Assembly: GCF_039524015.1 (NCBI RefSeq)
Contig: NZ_BAAAGF010000002.1
Span: 558,001-622,000 of the forward strand
Length of the DNA stretch: 64,000 bases
Direction: 5' to 3'
From: Gaetbulibacter_B jejuensis
Lineage (GTDB): Bacteria; Bacteroidota; Bacteroidia; Flavobacteriales; Flavobacteriaceae
Part shown: piece after piece, positions 1 through 8,791 of the stretch
Layout of the letters: each line of letters starts with the position of its first letter
Numbering within the stretch: position 1 is the first letter of the stretch
Position numbers and translations under genes: made by a program
The notes under the pieces: generated by a model
What the model was told of the DNA's origin: nothing
The model's database searches: none
What the model saw: the letters and a program-made list of their open reading frames with translations, nothing else

Positions 1-853
1 CTGCATTTGCAGCCATTTTAGCAATTTTTATAGAACCATAATCAGCATTCAATTTTACATTTTTATAAATGTTGCCAAGTCTTTGAGTAAGGTAATCTCC
101 TTTGCCATTTACGTTGTTTGCGTTATTAATGGTAATTGAACCATAGTCACAATTGTAACTTACATTTTCAGCAACTTCAATTGTAGAGTCTGTATAGTCT
201 GCCGAAATTTCAAGATTTTTGGTTTTTGCAACAGTATAACCACTGTAATCAGCATTGATTTTACCACTTTTTATATACTCAAAGTAGCAGTTTTTAGTAT
301 AGTCAAAGCTTAGTATATTGTTGTCAGACATTAATTCTTTTGTGGTAATCTTTCCGTAATCGCATCTTATTATAGCGCTTCCTTCTAGCTTATCAAGTGT
401 AATGCTACCATAGTCGTTGTTTAAATCGACATTGTTAGTAATAGGAAGGTTGACGATGTAATTAATTTCCATATTAATATTGTTACCTTTTCCCCAATTC
501 CACCAAGACTTTGATTTGTTTTTATTGAAAATGGTTTTTGCTTCAACTTCGTTTGATGTTGCGTTAAATTCAACAGTAATTTCATCAAGCTTTTTTTGAA
601 CTTCGTCTAAATCATTTCCGTTGGTTTTTATAACCACTTCAATAGATGTCGTGTTGCCCTCATAGGTAGCTACATTAATATTACCATAGCTATTTTTTAT
701 TCTTAATAGAGCATCACTGTTAACAGTAAACTCTTTTTTAATGGTTTTTTCTTTAGTGTGTTTGCCTTTTAAGCTTGTTCCACCAGCTATAGCAGATAGT
801 GGCATCACTAAAACCAAGGTTAAAAACAGGTTATATAGTATTTTTGATTTCAT
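1..853 (-). CDS. Surface/exported protein with DYGSI beta-strand repeats (DUF4097-like), partial at window edge
   Basis: The reading frame is open from an ATG at 853 to the window edge, so the C-terminus is missing; about 284 residues are visible. The first ~23 residues form a signal peptide (hydrophobic core, then LSAIAGG). From about residue 45 the chain carries repeated short beta-strand motifs such as NSYGNI, NDYGSI, CDYGKI, CDYGSI and ADYGSI, as in DUF4097-type putative adhesins that form stacked beta-strand ladders. The ATG lies inside the 3' end of the preceding anti-sigma-like gene (23-base overlap), so the two are probably translationally coupled. Its place as third gene after an ECF sigma factor and its anti-sigma factor suggests an envelope protein of the same regulon. 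The function is unknown. Confidence 0.75.
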   Translation of the reverse strand, partial: MKSKILYNLFLTLVLVMPLSAIAGGTSLKGKHTKEKTIKKEFTVNSDALLRIKNSYGNINVATYEGNTTSIEVVIKTNGNDLDEVQKKLDEITVEFNATSNEVEAKTIFNKNKSKSWWNWGKGNNINMEINYIVNLPITNNVDLNNDYGSITLDKLEGSAIIRCDYGKITTKELMSDNNILSFDYTKNCYFEYIKSGKINADYSGYTVAKTKNLEISADYTDSTIEVAENVSYNCDYGSITINNANNVNGKGDYLTQRLGNIYKNVKLNADYGSIKIAKMAANA

Positions 854-1394
854 TATTTTGTTGCTTTAATTGTTTAACTTGTTCTATGTTTTCTAGTACT
901 GATTGTAATACGTCAATTCTGGTTTGAAAATTTGAGATCATAGCATAAATAACTCGTTTGTCATCTCCACTTTCGGTAAGGTCAACTTTTAGTAATTCGT
1001 ATTCTTTTTCTAAAATGTTTAACTGCTTTAAAGCATCGTCAACCAAAACTTTGGTTTCAGGAGAACGCTCATCTTTAAGTAATGCTAATTCTTTGTTTAT
1101 AGCTGTTGTAAAGAAATCTTGAGTTTTTGATAACTCTGGAGACACACTAGCTAAATCTTTTACTTCAGGTTCTTGCTGAGTAATAGTAAAAAGACTTAAA
1201 CATAGTATTACTGATGCAGCAACAGCCATTAAAGGTTTCCAAATGTTTTTACCTTTGGATTGAACCGTTGTTACTTTAGTATCTTGAGTTTTTAATTTAC
1301 TCAAAAAACGATCTTGATGACCTATAGATGGAGTTTCAATGTCAAATTGACCATCTAGCTTTTCAAACAAATTCTTTAAGTTATCTTTTTCCAT
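831..1394 (-). CDS. Membrane-anchored anti-sigma-factor-like protein
   Basis: This is a 187-residue protein with a soluble N-terminal part of ~50 residues, one transmembrane helix at about residues 53-71 (core AVAASVILCLSLF) and a helical, charged C-terminal part (about residues 85-180) rich in E, K and L that probably forms a coiled coil. It begins nine bases after the stop of an ECF sigma factor gene. This order and topology are typical of anti-sigma factors that hold the sigma factor at the inner membrane and sense the envelope. No zinc-binding HxxxCxxC motif is seen, so it is not a ZAS-type anti-sigma. The role is inferred mainly from position and topology. Confidence 0.7.
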   Translation of the reverse strand: MEKDNLKNLFEKLDGQFDIETPSIGHQDRFLSKLKTQDTKVTTVQSKGKNIWKPLMAVAASVILCLSLFTITQQEPEVKDLASVSPELSKTQDFFTTAINKELALLKDERSPETKVLVDDALKQLNILEKEYELLKVDLTESGDDKRVIYAMISNFQTRIDVLQSVLENIEQVKQLKQQNNEIKNTI

Positions 1395-1403
1395 ATCGTT
1401 TAC

Positions 1404-1964
1404 TTATAATTCCGCTAATGGCTGAAGTTTTTGCCTCAAACTCTCTTTAGCTCTAGATATCATTGTTCTGCAATTAGCGTGTGATATATTCATGATTTCC
1501 GAAATTTCTTCATAATCATAACCTTCAATTAAATGCAGTGTTAAGCTAACTTGGTAATTTTCTTTAAGCTGCTTCATACTCTGCATAACTTGGGTTGCTT
1601 TTAGATTGGTAAATTCATAATCTTCGGCAATCCCTTGCTCATCTTCAATTTTATACATTACATTATCTAAAGGAACATCACTGTATTTACTGTTTTTATT
1701 ATAATGGTAAATACTATTGTTTACTACAATTCGTTTTAACCATGATCCAAAAGTCGACTCGTTTTTTAAGCTGTCTAATTTTGTAAAAGCGGTTAAAAAA
1801 GAATCTTGCATGATATCTTCAGCTTCAAAGCTGTCTTTTACAATTCGGTATGCAGTATTATACATAGCTTTGTAATACCGGTTGTAGACTTCCATTTGCG
1901 CGTTTTGGTTGCCTAATTTACATAGCTGTAGTAGCTGCTCTATATTTTGATTGGTTAGTGTCAA
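1404..1964 (-). CDS. RNA polymerase sigma factor, ECF (sigma-70) family
   Basis: This 186-residue protein has the two domains of an extracytoplasmic-function sigma factor. Region 2 (about residues 22-90) contains YNTAYRIVKDSFEAEDIMQD and FGSWLKRIVVNN, which bind the -10 element and core polymerase. Region 4 (about 125-180) contains the helix-turn-helix YEEISEIMNISHANCRTMIS for -35 recognition. The start is a TTG codon: an in-frame TAA lies five codons upstream and the next in-frame ATG is at residue 24, inside region 2. It heads a minus-strand operon with the anti-sigma-like gene (gap 9 bases) and the DYGSI-repeat protein. The regulon is not known; an envelope function is inferred from the operon. 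Confidence 0.88.
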   Translation of the reverse strand: MTLTNQNIEQLLQLCKLGNQNAQMEVYNRYYKAMYNTAYRIVKDSFEAEDIMQDSFLTAFTKLDSLKNESTFGSWLKRIVVNNSIYHYNKNSKYSDVPLDNVMYKIEDEQGIAEDYEFTNLKATQVMQSMKQLKENYQVSLTLHLIEGYDYEEISEIMNISHANCRTMISRAKESLRQKLQPLAEL

Positions 1965-2062
1965 AAAACAAATGCTTTAGTATAAAGATGTATGTGTTTT
2001 TAATTTGTTACACTTTAATTGAAAAAAGTTTTTACTGTGATATTTTGGTAATGGCATAACTA

Positions 2063-2091
2063 TTGAAATTATATAAAGGTAAATAACTTTG
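2063..2091 (+). promoter_or_regulatory. Predicted Bacteroidota-type promoter of lon
   Basis: A TTG at 2063-2065 and TAACTTTG at 2084-2091 are separated by 18 bases. This fits the -33 TTTG / -7 TAnnTTTG consensus of the Bacteroidota housekeeping sigma factor. Transcription would begin near 2096-2100, leaving a leader of about 100 bases before the lon start at 2196. Confidence 0.5.
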
Positions 2092-2195
2092 TTGATATGT
2101 TAAATTGTTGATTATCAGCATTTGTTTTGAATATTTAATGATTAATTAAAATGCATTTTGTTGTTTATAATGACAGAATGACCTACAAAAGATAT

Positions 2196-4646
2196 ATGGC
2201 AAAATCTAATTTTTTAAGTCTTGACAGTTTGTCATTACAGGATTTCGATGAAAATTCAGAGTTAATCCCGCTAATGACACCTGAAGATGAAGCAGAAATA
2301 AATAATGAAGCACTACCTGAAACATTACCAATATTACCTTTGCGTAATACAGTGTTGTTTCCTGGAGTGGTTATTCCAATTACAGCAGGTAGAGACAAGT
2401 CTATAAAGCTTATTAACGATGCTAATAAAAGTAGTAAGGTAATAGGTGTGGTTTCTCAAATAGATGAAACTATAGAAAATCCAACAGGAAACGACATTTA
2501 TAAAAAAGGAACAGTAGCTAAAATCCTTAAAGTTTTAAAAATGCCTGATGGTAATACTACTATTATTATACAAGGTAAAAGACGTTTTGAGATTGATACA
2601 ATAGTTTCTGAAAAACCTTATATAACAGCAACTATCAAAGATGTGGCAGAAGCTAAACCAGCTGTTGATAACGAGGAGTTTTCGGCAATAATAGATTCTA
2701 TAAAAGAATTGTCGCTTCAAATCATTAAGGAAAGCCCAAACATTCCTACCGAAGCTACTTTTGCAATTAAAAACATTGAAAGCAATTCGTTTCTGGTAAA
2801 TTTCGTGTCTTCAAACATGAATCTTACAGTAAAGGAAAAACAAGAGCTTTTAGAGATAAACGATTTAAAAGAGCGTGCGTTAACGACTTTAAAGTATATG
2901 AATGTTGAGTTCCAAAAACTGGAGCTTAAAAACGACATTCAGTCTAAAGTACAAAGCGACATGAGCCAACAGCAACGTGAGTACTTTTTGCATCAACAAA
3001 TGAAAACCATTCAAGAAGAACTTGGAGGCGTTTCGTATGAAGAGGAAGTAGAAGAGATGCGCCAACGTGCTAAGGATAAAGTTTGGGATGAAAAAGTAGG
3101 CGAGCATTTTGATAAAGAATTATCTAAATTACAGCGAATGAATCCGCAAGTTGCAGAGTATTCTATTCAACGTAATTACTTAGACTTATTTTTAGATTTA
3201 CCTTGGAATGAGTTTAGTGACGATAACTTCGATTTAAAACACGCTAAAAAAGTTTTAGACCGAGACCATTATGGATTAGATGACGTAAAACGTCGAATTA
3301 TTGAATATTTGGCAGTTTTAAAATTGCGTAATGATATGAAATCTCCAATCCTTTGTCTTTATGGACCTCCAGGAGTTGGTAAAACGTCTTTAGGAAAGTC
3401 TATTGCTGAAGCTTTAGGGAGAGAGTATGTAAGAATGTCATTAGGAGGTTTACGAGATGAAGCTGAAATTAGAGGACATCGTAAAACCTATATTGGTGCA
3501 ATGCCTGGACGAATTCTTCAAAGTCTTAAAAAGGCAGGAACATCTAATCCAGTATTTGTGTTAGATGAGATAGATAAACTGTCTAATTCGCATCAAGGCG
3601 ATCCTTCATCTGCAATGTTAGAAGTGTTAGATCCTGAGCAAAACAGTGAGTTTTATGATAACTTCTTAGAAATGGGATTTGACCTTTCTAAAGTGATGTT
3701 TATTGCAACCTCTAATAGTTTAAATACCATTCAGCCTGCTTTAAGAGACAGAATGGAAATTATAAATGTAAGCGGTTATACTATTGAAGAAAAAGTTGAA
3801 ATAGCTAAAAGACATTTGCTACCAAAACAACTTGAAGAACATGGTTTAAAGTCTAAAGACCTTAAAATAGCAAAACCACAATTAGAAAAAATAGTAGAAG
3901 GTTATACTAGAGAGTCTGGTGTTAGAGGGTTGGAAAAGCAAGTAGCAAAAATGGTGCGTTACGCAGCAAAAAACATTGCTATGGAAGAGGAGTACAATGT
4001 AAAAGTGAGTAATGATGATATTATAGAAGTACTTGGAGCACCAAAGCTAGAACGCGATAAATATGAGAATAATAATGTAGCAGGAGTTGTTACAGGGTTA
4101 GCTTGGACTAGAGTAGGAGGCGATATTCTGTTTATAGAATCAATACTTTCTAAAGGAAAAGGTAATTTAACTATTACTGGTAACTTAGGAAAGGTAATGA
4201 AAGAGTCTGCTACCATTGCTATGGAATATATTAAATCGCATGCTGATGAGTTTGGTATAAACCCAGAAGTGTTTGATAAATATAACGTACACATTCACGT
4301 ACCTGAAGGAGCTACTCCTAAAGATGGTCCAAGTGCAGGTGTAACTATGTTAACCTCTTTGGTGTCTTTATTTACGCAACGTAAAGTTAAAAGTAGTTTA
4401 GCGATGACAGGTGAGATTACACTTCGTGGAAAAGTGTTACCTGTTGGTGGTATTAAAGAAAAAATATTGGCTGCTAAACGTGCTCGAATAAAAGAAATCT
4501 TACTTTGTGAAGACAACAAGCGTGATATAGACGAAATAAAGCCTGAATATTTAAAAGGTCTCAAATTTCACTATGTTACCGATATGAGCGATGTTTTAAA
4601 GCTTGCACTCACTAACCAAAAGGTTAAAAATGCAAAGACCTTATAA
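2196..4646 (+). CDS. lon: ATP-dependent Lon protease
   Basis: Lon is a cytosolic hexameric AAA+ serine protease that degrades misfolded and regulatory proteins. The chain shows the N-terminal substrate-binding LON domain (LPILPLRNTVLFPGVV, about residues 40-240), the AAA+ module with Walker A GPPGVGKTS near residue 390 and Walker B VFVLDEIDKL near 455, and the C-terminal peptidase domain. The catalytic dyad is visible: Ser713 in PKDGPSAG and Lys756 in GGIKEK. The frame is open 15 codons further up to 2151, but the ATG at 2196 (MAKSNFLSLDSLSL) is chosen because family members begin with such a sequence; this gives 816 residues. It has its own promoter and terminator. Confidence 0.96.
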   Translation: MAKSNFLSLDSLSLQDFDENSELIPLMTPEDEAEINNEALPETLPILPLRNTVLFPGVVIPITAGRDKSIKLINDANKSSKVIGVVSQIDETIENPTGNDIYKKGTVAKILKVLKMPDGNTTIIIQGKRRFEIDTIVSEKPYITATIKDVAEAKPAVDNEEFSAIIDSIKELSLQIIKESPNIPTEATFAIKNIESNSFLVNFVSSNMNLTVKEKQELLEINDLKERALTTLKYMNVEFQKLELKNDIQSKVQSDMSQQQREYFLHQQMKTIQEELGGVSYEEEVEEMRQRAKDKVWDEKVGEHFDKELSKLQRMNPQVAEYSIQRNYLDLFLDLPWNEFSDDNFDLKHAKKVLDRDHYGLDDVKRRIIEYLAVLKLRNDMKSPILCLYGPPGVGKTSLGKSIAEALGREYVRMSLGGLRDEAEIRGHRKTYIGAMPGRILQSLKKAGTSNPVFVLDEIDKLSNSHQGDPSSAMLEVLDPEQNSEFYDNFLEMGFDLSKVMFIATSNSLNTIQPALRDRMEIINVSGYTIEEKVEIAKRHLLPKQLEEHGLKSKDLKIAKPQLEKIVEGYTRESGVRGLEKQVAKMVRYAAKNIAMEEEYNVKVSNDDIIEVLGAPKLERDKYENNNVAGVVTGLAWTRVGGDILFIESILSKGKGNLTITGNLGKVMKESATIAMEYIKSHADEFGINPEVFDKYNVHIHVPEGATPKDGPSAGVTMLTSLVSLFTQRKVKSSLAMTGEITLRGKVLPVGGIKEKILAAKRARIKEILLCEDNKRDIDEIKPEYLKGLKFHYVTDMSDVLKLALTNQKVKNAKTL

Positions 4647-4651
4647 GTTTA

Positions 4652-4680
4652 AACCTCAACAATTTGTTGAGGTTTTTTTA
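4652..4680 (+). terminator. Rho-independent terminator after lon
   Basis: A hairpin with arms AACCTCAAC and GTTGAGGTT (loop AATTT) is followed by a T run. It lies 5 bases after the lon stop codon. Confidence 0.85.
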
Positions 4681-4742
4681 TAGCATAAAAATAAAACAAT
4701 GATGTCTTCGTTTTAAGATAGATTTGTTTACTTTGCAGACTT

Positions 4743-5762
4743 ATGCTAAAGAGGGTTTTTATTTTTTTATTTTGCATTGTCACTTCATCAATTTATGCTC
4801 AAGTTGGTGGAGAGTCTACGTACCAGTTTTTAAATTTGGTATCATCTCCTCGTCAAGCTGCATTAGGAGGTAAAGTGCTTACCAATTATGATTATGATGT
4901 AACCAGTCCTTTATACAATCCTGCAACTATTAATGATGAAATGGATAACCAGTTAGCACTTAATTATTCAAGCTATTTGGGAGGTATTAGTTATGGTACT
5001 GCTGCTTATGCATATACTTGGGATAGACGAGTGCAAACATTTCATATTGGGATGACCTATATTAATTATGGTAGTTTTGATGGTTATGATATCAACGGAG
5101 TATCTACAGGTTCTTTTACAGGAAATGAAGCTGCTTTATCTTTAGGTTATGCAAAGCAAATAGGGTTTTCCGATTTTTATGCAGGAGCAAACCTTAAAAT
5201 CATCACTTCAAAATTGGAACAATACAACTCTATTGGAGGTGCATTGGATTTAGGAATAATGTATATAAATGAAAGATTAGATTTTCATGCAGCATTAACC
5301 GTTAGAAATCTTGGAGCGCAGCTTAAAACTTATGCAGGTTTAAATGAGAGTTTACCTTTAGAAATCAATTTTGGTATGTCGCAAACTTTAGAGAACGTAC
5401 CAATTAGATGGCACTTAACCTTAGAAAATCTACAAGAGTGGCCAATTGGTTTTTCTAATCCTGCAAGAGCAACCACAGACCTTGATGGCGAACAAACTCA
5501 AGAAAAAGTAGGGTTTTTAAATGAAGTACTGCGTCATACAATATTAGGAGCAGAGTTATTTCCTGATAGAGGGTTTAATGTTCGATTAGGATATAACTTT
5601 AGAAGATCAGAAGAATTAAGAATTGTTGACCAACGTAACTTTTCAGGATTATCTTTTGGAGTTGGAATAAAACTTAACAAAATGCGATTCAGTTATACGC
5701 ATGCAAGATATACAGGAGCTTCAAACACAAGTTTCTTTGGGTTACAAATAGATTTGAGATAA
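4743..5762 (+). CDS. porQ: Type IX secretion system protein PorQ
   Basis: This is a 339-residue exported protein with a signal peptide (about residues 1-19, ending SIYAQ) followed by alternating beta-strand segments typical of an outer-membrane beta-barrel. The N-terminal YQFLNLVSSPRQAALGG and the barrel layout match PorQ, which in Porphyromonas gingivalis works with PorU, PorV and PorZ in the attachment complex of the type IX secretion system. Its stop codon overlaps the cmk start by one base (TAATG), so porQ and cmk are probably cotranscribed. The window also contains several T9SS cargo proteins. A near-consensus TTACTTTG lies just upstream of the start at about 4730. Confidence 0.85.
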   Translation: MLKRVFIFLFCIVTSSIYAQVGGESTYQFLNLVSSPRQAALGGKVLTNYDYDVTSPLYNPATINDEMDNQLALNYSSYLGGISYGTAAYAYTWDRRVQTFHIGMTYINYGSFDGYDINGVSTGSFTGNEAALSLGYAKQIGFSDFYAGANLKIITSKLEQYNSIGGALDLGIMYINERLDFHAALTVRNLGAQLKTYAGLNESLPLEINFGMSQTLENVPIRWHLTLENLQEWPIGFSNPARATTDLDGEQTQEKVGFLNEVLRHTILGAELFPDRGFNVRLGYNFRRSEELRIVDQRNFSGLSFGVGIKLNKMRFSYTHARYTGASNTSFFGLQIDLR

Positions 5763-6457
5763 TGCAAAACATTACTATTGCTATAGACGGATTTTCCTCA
5801 ACAGGAAAAAGTACAGTTGCTAAACAATTAGCAAAAGCTTTAAGCTATGTGTATGTAGATACAGGAGCTATGTATAGAGCTGTAACTTTATATGCGATGC
5901 AAAATAACTTTATAGCGCAAGACTGTTTTGATACAGAAGCATTAATCAATCAATTAGATGATATAAATATCTCATTTAAGTTTAATGAAACGCTAGGTTT
6001 TGCTGAGGTCTATTTAAATTCTGTAAATGTTGAAAAGCAGATTAGAACATTAGAAGTTTCAAAATTTGTAAGTCAAGTAGCAACGGTTCCTGAAGTTCGT
6101 AGGCAATTGGTAAAACAGCAACAACAAATGGGAAAAGACAAAGGTGTTGTTATGGACGGTAGAGATATTGGTACAGTTGTTTTTCCTGATGCAGAACTTA
6201 AATTGTTTATGACAGCATCTGCAAATACAAGAGCAGTAAGACGTTATGAAGAATTAAAAGAACGCGGTGACGATGTGAGTTTTGAAGACGTTTTAAAAAA
6301 TGTTGAAACCAGAGATAGGATAGATTCCACCAGAAAAGACTCTCCACTTACCAAAGCTGTAGACGCTATAGAAATAGACAATTCAAATCTAACATTAGAT
6401 GAGCAATTTGAGACCATTTTGCAACTAGCAAAACAAACCATTGCTAAAAACGCATAA
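5762..6457 (+). CDS. cmk: (d)CMP kinase (cytidylate kinase)
   Basis: This 231-residue enzyme phosphorylates CMP and dCMP using ATP in pyrimidine nucleotide recycling. The P-loop GFSSTGKSTVAK lies at about residues 10-21. The NMP-binding segment VDTGAMYRAVTLYA and the motif VVMDGRDIGTVVFPDAELKLF are characteristic of bacterial CMP kinases, and the lid contains RDRIDSTRKDSPL. It overlaps porQ by one base and is followed by rpsA, the same cmk-rpsA neighbourhood found in many bacteria, although rpsA here has a promoter of its own. Confidence 0.95.
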   Translation: MQNITIAIDGFSSTGKSTVAKQLAKALSYVYVDTGAMYRAVTLYAMQNNFIAQDCFDTEALINQLDDINISFKFNETLGFAEVYLNSVNVEKQIRTLEVSKFVSQVATVPEVRRQLVKQQQQMGKDKGVVMDGRDIGTVVFPDAELKLFMTASANTRAVRRYEELKERGDDVSFEDVLKNVETRDRIDSTRKDSPLTKAVDAIEIDNSNLTLDEQFETILQLAKQTIAKNA

Positions 6458-6504
6458 GCACTTATTACGCGTTAAAAACCAATAATTTATACTTCAATTA
6501 TTTA

Positions 6505-6536
6505 TTTGGTATTACAATAAATAAATTGTATTTTTG
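6505..6536 (+). promoter_or_regulatory. Predicted Bacteroidota-type promoter of rpsA
   Basis: TTTG at 6505-6508 and TATTTTTG at 6529-6536 are separated by 20 bases, a full match to the -33/-7 consensus. It is followed by a leader of about 115 bases rich in A and C before the rpsA ATG at 6657. Confidence 0.65.
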
Positions 6537-6656
6537 CACTCCTTTTTAGCGAGTTGAAAAAGATAGGAAGGAAACAAACAAAACAAACAATAACACTTCT
6601 GTGTGTGTTCGCATAAATCTTTTTAAACATACAGAATACAAATTAATTATCAGCAC

Positions 6657-8492
6657 ATGGCTGAAAAACAAGCAAAACAAGCAGAAGTTGAAGCAACTGA
6701 AGCAGTAGCAGCTAAAGCTCCAGTAGTATCTGAAGCACAAGCAAATCCTGAAAAATTCTTAAAAGAGTTTAACTGGCACAATTACGAAGAAGGAATTGAC
6801 CAAGTTGACGACAAGCAATTAGAAGAATTTGAAAAATTAGTATCTGAAAATTTCGTAGATACTTTAGATGATGAAGTAGTAGAAGGAGAAGTAATCCACA
6901 TTACTGATCGTGATGCTATCATCGACATCAACGCAAAATCTGAAGGTGTAATCTCATTAAATGAGTTCCGTTACAACCCAAATTTAAAAGTTGGTGATAA
7001 GGTAGAAGTATTAATTGACGTTCGTGAAGACACAACAGGACAATTAGTATTATCTCACCGTAAAGCTCGTGTTATCAAAGCATGGGATCGTGTAAACAAT
7101 GCACATGACACTGGTGAAATCGTAAACGGTTTTGTAAAATGTAGAACTAAAGGTGGTATGATCGTTGACGTATTTGGTATTGAAGCATTCTTACCAGGTT
7201 CTCAAATTGATGTAAAACCAATTAGAGATTACGACCAGTACGTAAATAAAACTATGGAATTTAAAGTTGTAAAAATCAACCACGAATTCAAAAACATAGT
7301 AGTATCTCACAAAGCTCTTATTGAAGCTGATATTGAAGAACAAAAGAAAGAAATCATTGGTCAATTAGAAAAAGGACAAGTATTAGAAGGTGTTGTTAAA
7401 AACATTACTTCATACGGTGTGTTTATTGATCTTGGTGGTGTTGATGGATTAATCCACATTACTGATCTTTCTTGGTCTCGTATCAACCATCCAAATGAGA
7501 TTGTTGAATTAGACCAAAAACTTAACGTTGTAATTTTAGATTTCGATGAAGATAAATCTAGAATCCAATTAGGTTTAAAACAATTAAGCAAGCATCCTTG
7601 GGAAGCACTTGGTGAAACTGTAAAAGTAGGTGACAAAGTAAAAGGTAAAGTTGTTGTAATTGCTGATTACGGTGCATTTATTGAAGTAGAAGAAGGTGTT
7701 GAAGGATTAGTTCACGTATCTGAAATGTCATGGTCAACACATTTACGTTCAGCTCAAGATTTCGTATCTGTAGGAGACGAAATTGAAGCAGTTATCTTAA
7801 CTCTTGATAGAGAAGATCGTAAAATGTCACTTGGAATTAAGCAATTAACTCCAGATCCATGGACTGACATTACAGGAAAATACCCTGTAGGTTCTACACA
7901 CACTGGTATTGTACGTAACTTTACAAACTTTGGTGTATTTGTTGAATTAGAAGAAGGTATCGACGGATTAATTTATATCTCTGATTTATCTTGGACTAAG
8001 AAAATTAAACACCCAAGCGAGTTCTGTAACGTAGGAGACAAGTTAGAAGTTGTTGTTCTTGAGTTAGACGTAGAAGGACGTAAATTATCTTTAGGTCACA
8101 AACAAACTACTGATAACCCATGGGATAAGTATGAGACTGAGTTTGCTTTAGATACAACTCACACTGCTGAAATTTCTGAAATCGTTGACAAAGGTGCAAC
8201 TATTGAGTTTAACGAAGATATCGTTGCTTTTGTTCCTTCTCGTCACTTAGAGAAAGAAGATGGTAAGAAACTTAAGAAAGGTGAAGAAGCTGAATTCAAA
8301 ATCATTGAGTTCAATAAAGAATTCAAGAGAGTAGTTGCTTCTCATACAGCAATCTTTAAAGAAGAAGAAATAGCAAACGTAAAAGCTGCTGCTAAAAAAG
8401 CAGAAGCTCAAGCTGCTGAAGCAAAACCTACTTTAGGTGATGCTAACGACGCGTTGCAAGCTCTTAAAGATAAAATGGACGGGAAGAAGTAA
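6657..8492 (+). CDS. rpsA: 30S ribosomal protein S1
   Basis: Ribosomal protein S1 is an RNA-binding protein that helps load mRNA onto the 30S subunit. The 611-residue chain has an acidic, alanine-rich N-terminal tail (about 1-60) and six S1 (OB-fold) repeats, recognisable by segments such as GEIVNGFVKCRTKGG, GVVKNITSYGVFIDLGGVDG, GKVVVIADYGAFIEVEEGVE and GIVRNFTNFGVFVELEEGID. A lysine- and alanine-rich tail closes the protein. Codon use has more C-ending codons than neighbouring genes, as expected for a highly expressed gene. It follows cmk by ~200 bases, with its own promoter and a strong terminator. Confidence 0.96.
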   Translation: MAEKQAKQAEVEATEAVAAKAPVVSEAQANPEKFLKEFNWHNYEEGIDQVDDKQLEEFEKLVSENFVDTLDDEVVEGEVIHITDRDAIIDINAKSEGVISLNEFRYNPNLKVGDKVEVLIDVREDTTGQLVLSHRKARVIKAWDRVNNAHDTGEIVNGFVKCRTKGGMIVDVFGIEAFLPGSQIDVKPIRDYDQYVNKTMEFKVVKINHEFKNIVVSHKALIEADIEEQKKEIIGQLEKGQVLEGVVKNITSYGVFIDLGGVDGLIHITDLSWSRINHPNEIVELDQKLNVVILDFDEDKSRIQLGLKQLSKHPWEALGETVKVGDKVKGKVVVIADYGAFIEVEEGVEGLVHVSEMSWSTHLRSAQDFVSVGDEIEAVILTLDREDRKMSLGIKQLTPDPWTDITGKYPVGSTHTGIVRNFTNFGVFVELEEGIDGLIYISDLSWTKKIKHPSEFCNVGDKLEVVVLELDVEGRKLSLGHKQTTDNPWDKYETEFALDTTHTAEISEIVDKGATIEFNEDIVAFVPSRHLEKEDGKKLKKGEEAEFKIIEFNKEFKRVVASHTAIFKEEEIANVKAAAKKAEAQAAEAKPTLGDANDALQALKDKMDGKK

Positions 8493-8516
8493 TATTTGAC
8501 CCAAAACCAATTTTTT

Positions 8517-8548
8517 AAAAAGCCTTACAGTTTCTGTAAGGCTTTTTT
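8517..8548 (+). terminator. Rho-independent terminator after rpsA
   Basis: The arms AAAAAGCCTTACAG and CTGTAAGGCTTTTT flank a TTT loop and end in a T run, 25 bases after the rpsA stop. Confidence 0.9.
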
Positions 8549-8791
8549 ATGTTCTTCATATTAAATGTTAAAATTTTATGCATTTCACATAATATCTAAT
8601 TAAATTATTGTTGTTTGTGTTTTTATTTGTTAAATTAATAGTAAATAATTATCAAAATAGTAATTTTAATGATTATTTGTTAAAATAGGTTTTAAAATTT
8701 TTCATAATTATAGAGTGCACTTTGTAATTAGACAAGATATAGTTCAATCAAGAACAAAGCAGTCTTTTTATTAACCCTAAATTTTTATATT
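8549..8791. other. AT-rich intergenic stretch upstream of a secreted protein gene
   Basis: Between the rpsA terminator and the next gene lies about 240 bases of very AT-rich sequence with no convincing reading frame or RNA. GCACTTTG at about 8718-8725 resembles only part of the -7 element, so no promoter is called. Confidence 0.4.

Noticed and set aside
2183..3107. Several antisense reading frames opposite lon
   Set aside because: They lie on the opposite strand of a strongly supported gene, lack family motifs and look like shadows.
3959..4564. Antisense frames of 111 and 89 codons opposite the lon protease domain
   Set aside because: Shadow of the conserved lon coding sequence; no independent signals.
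8718..8725. Promoter GCACTTTG before the 8792 gene
   Set aside because: It lacks the TA of the -7 element, and no TTTG is clear upstream.
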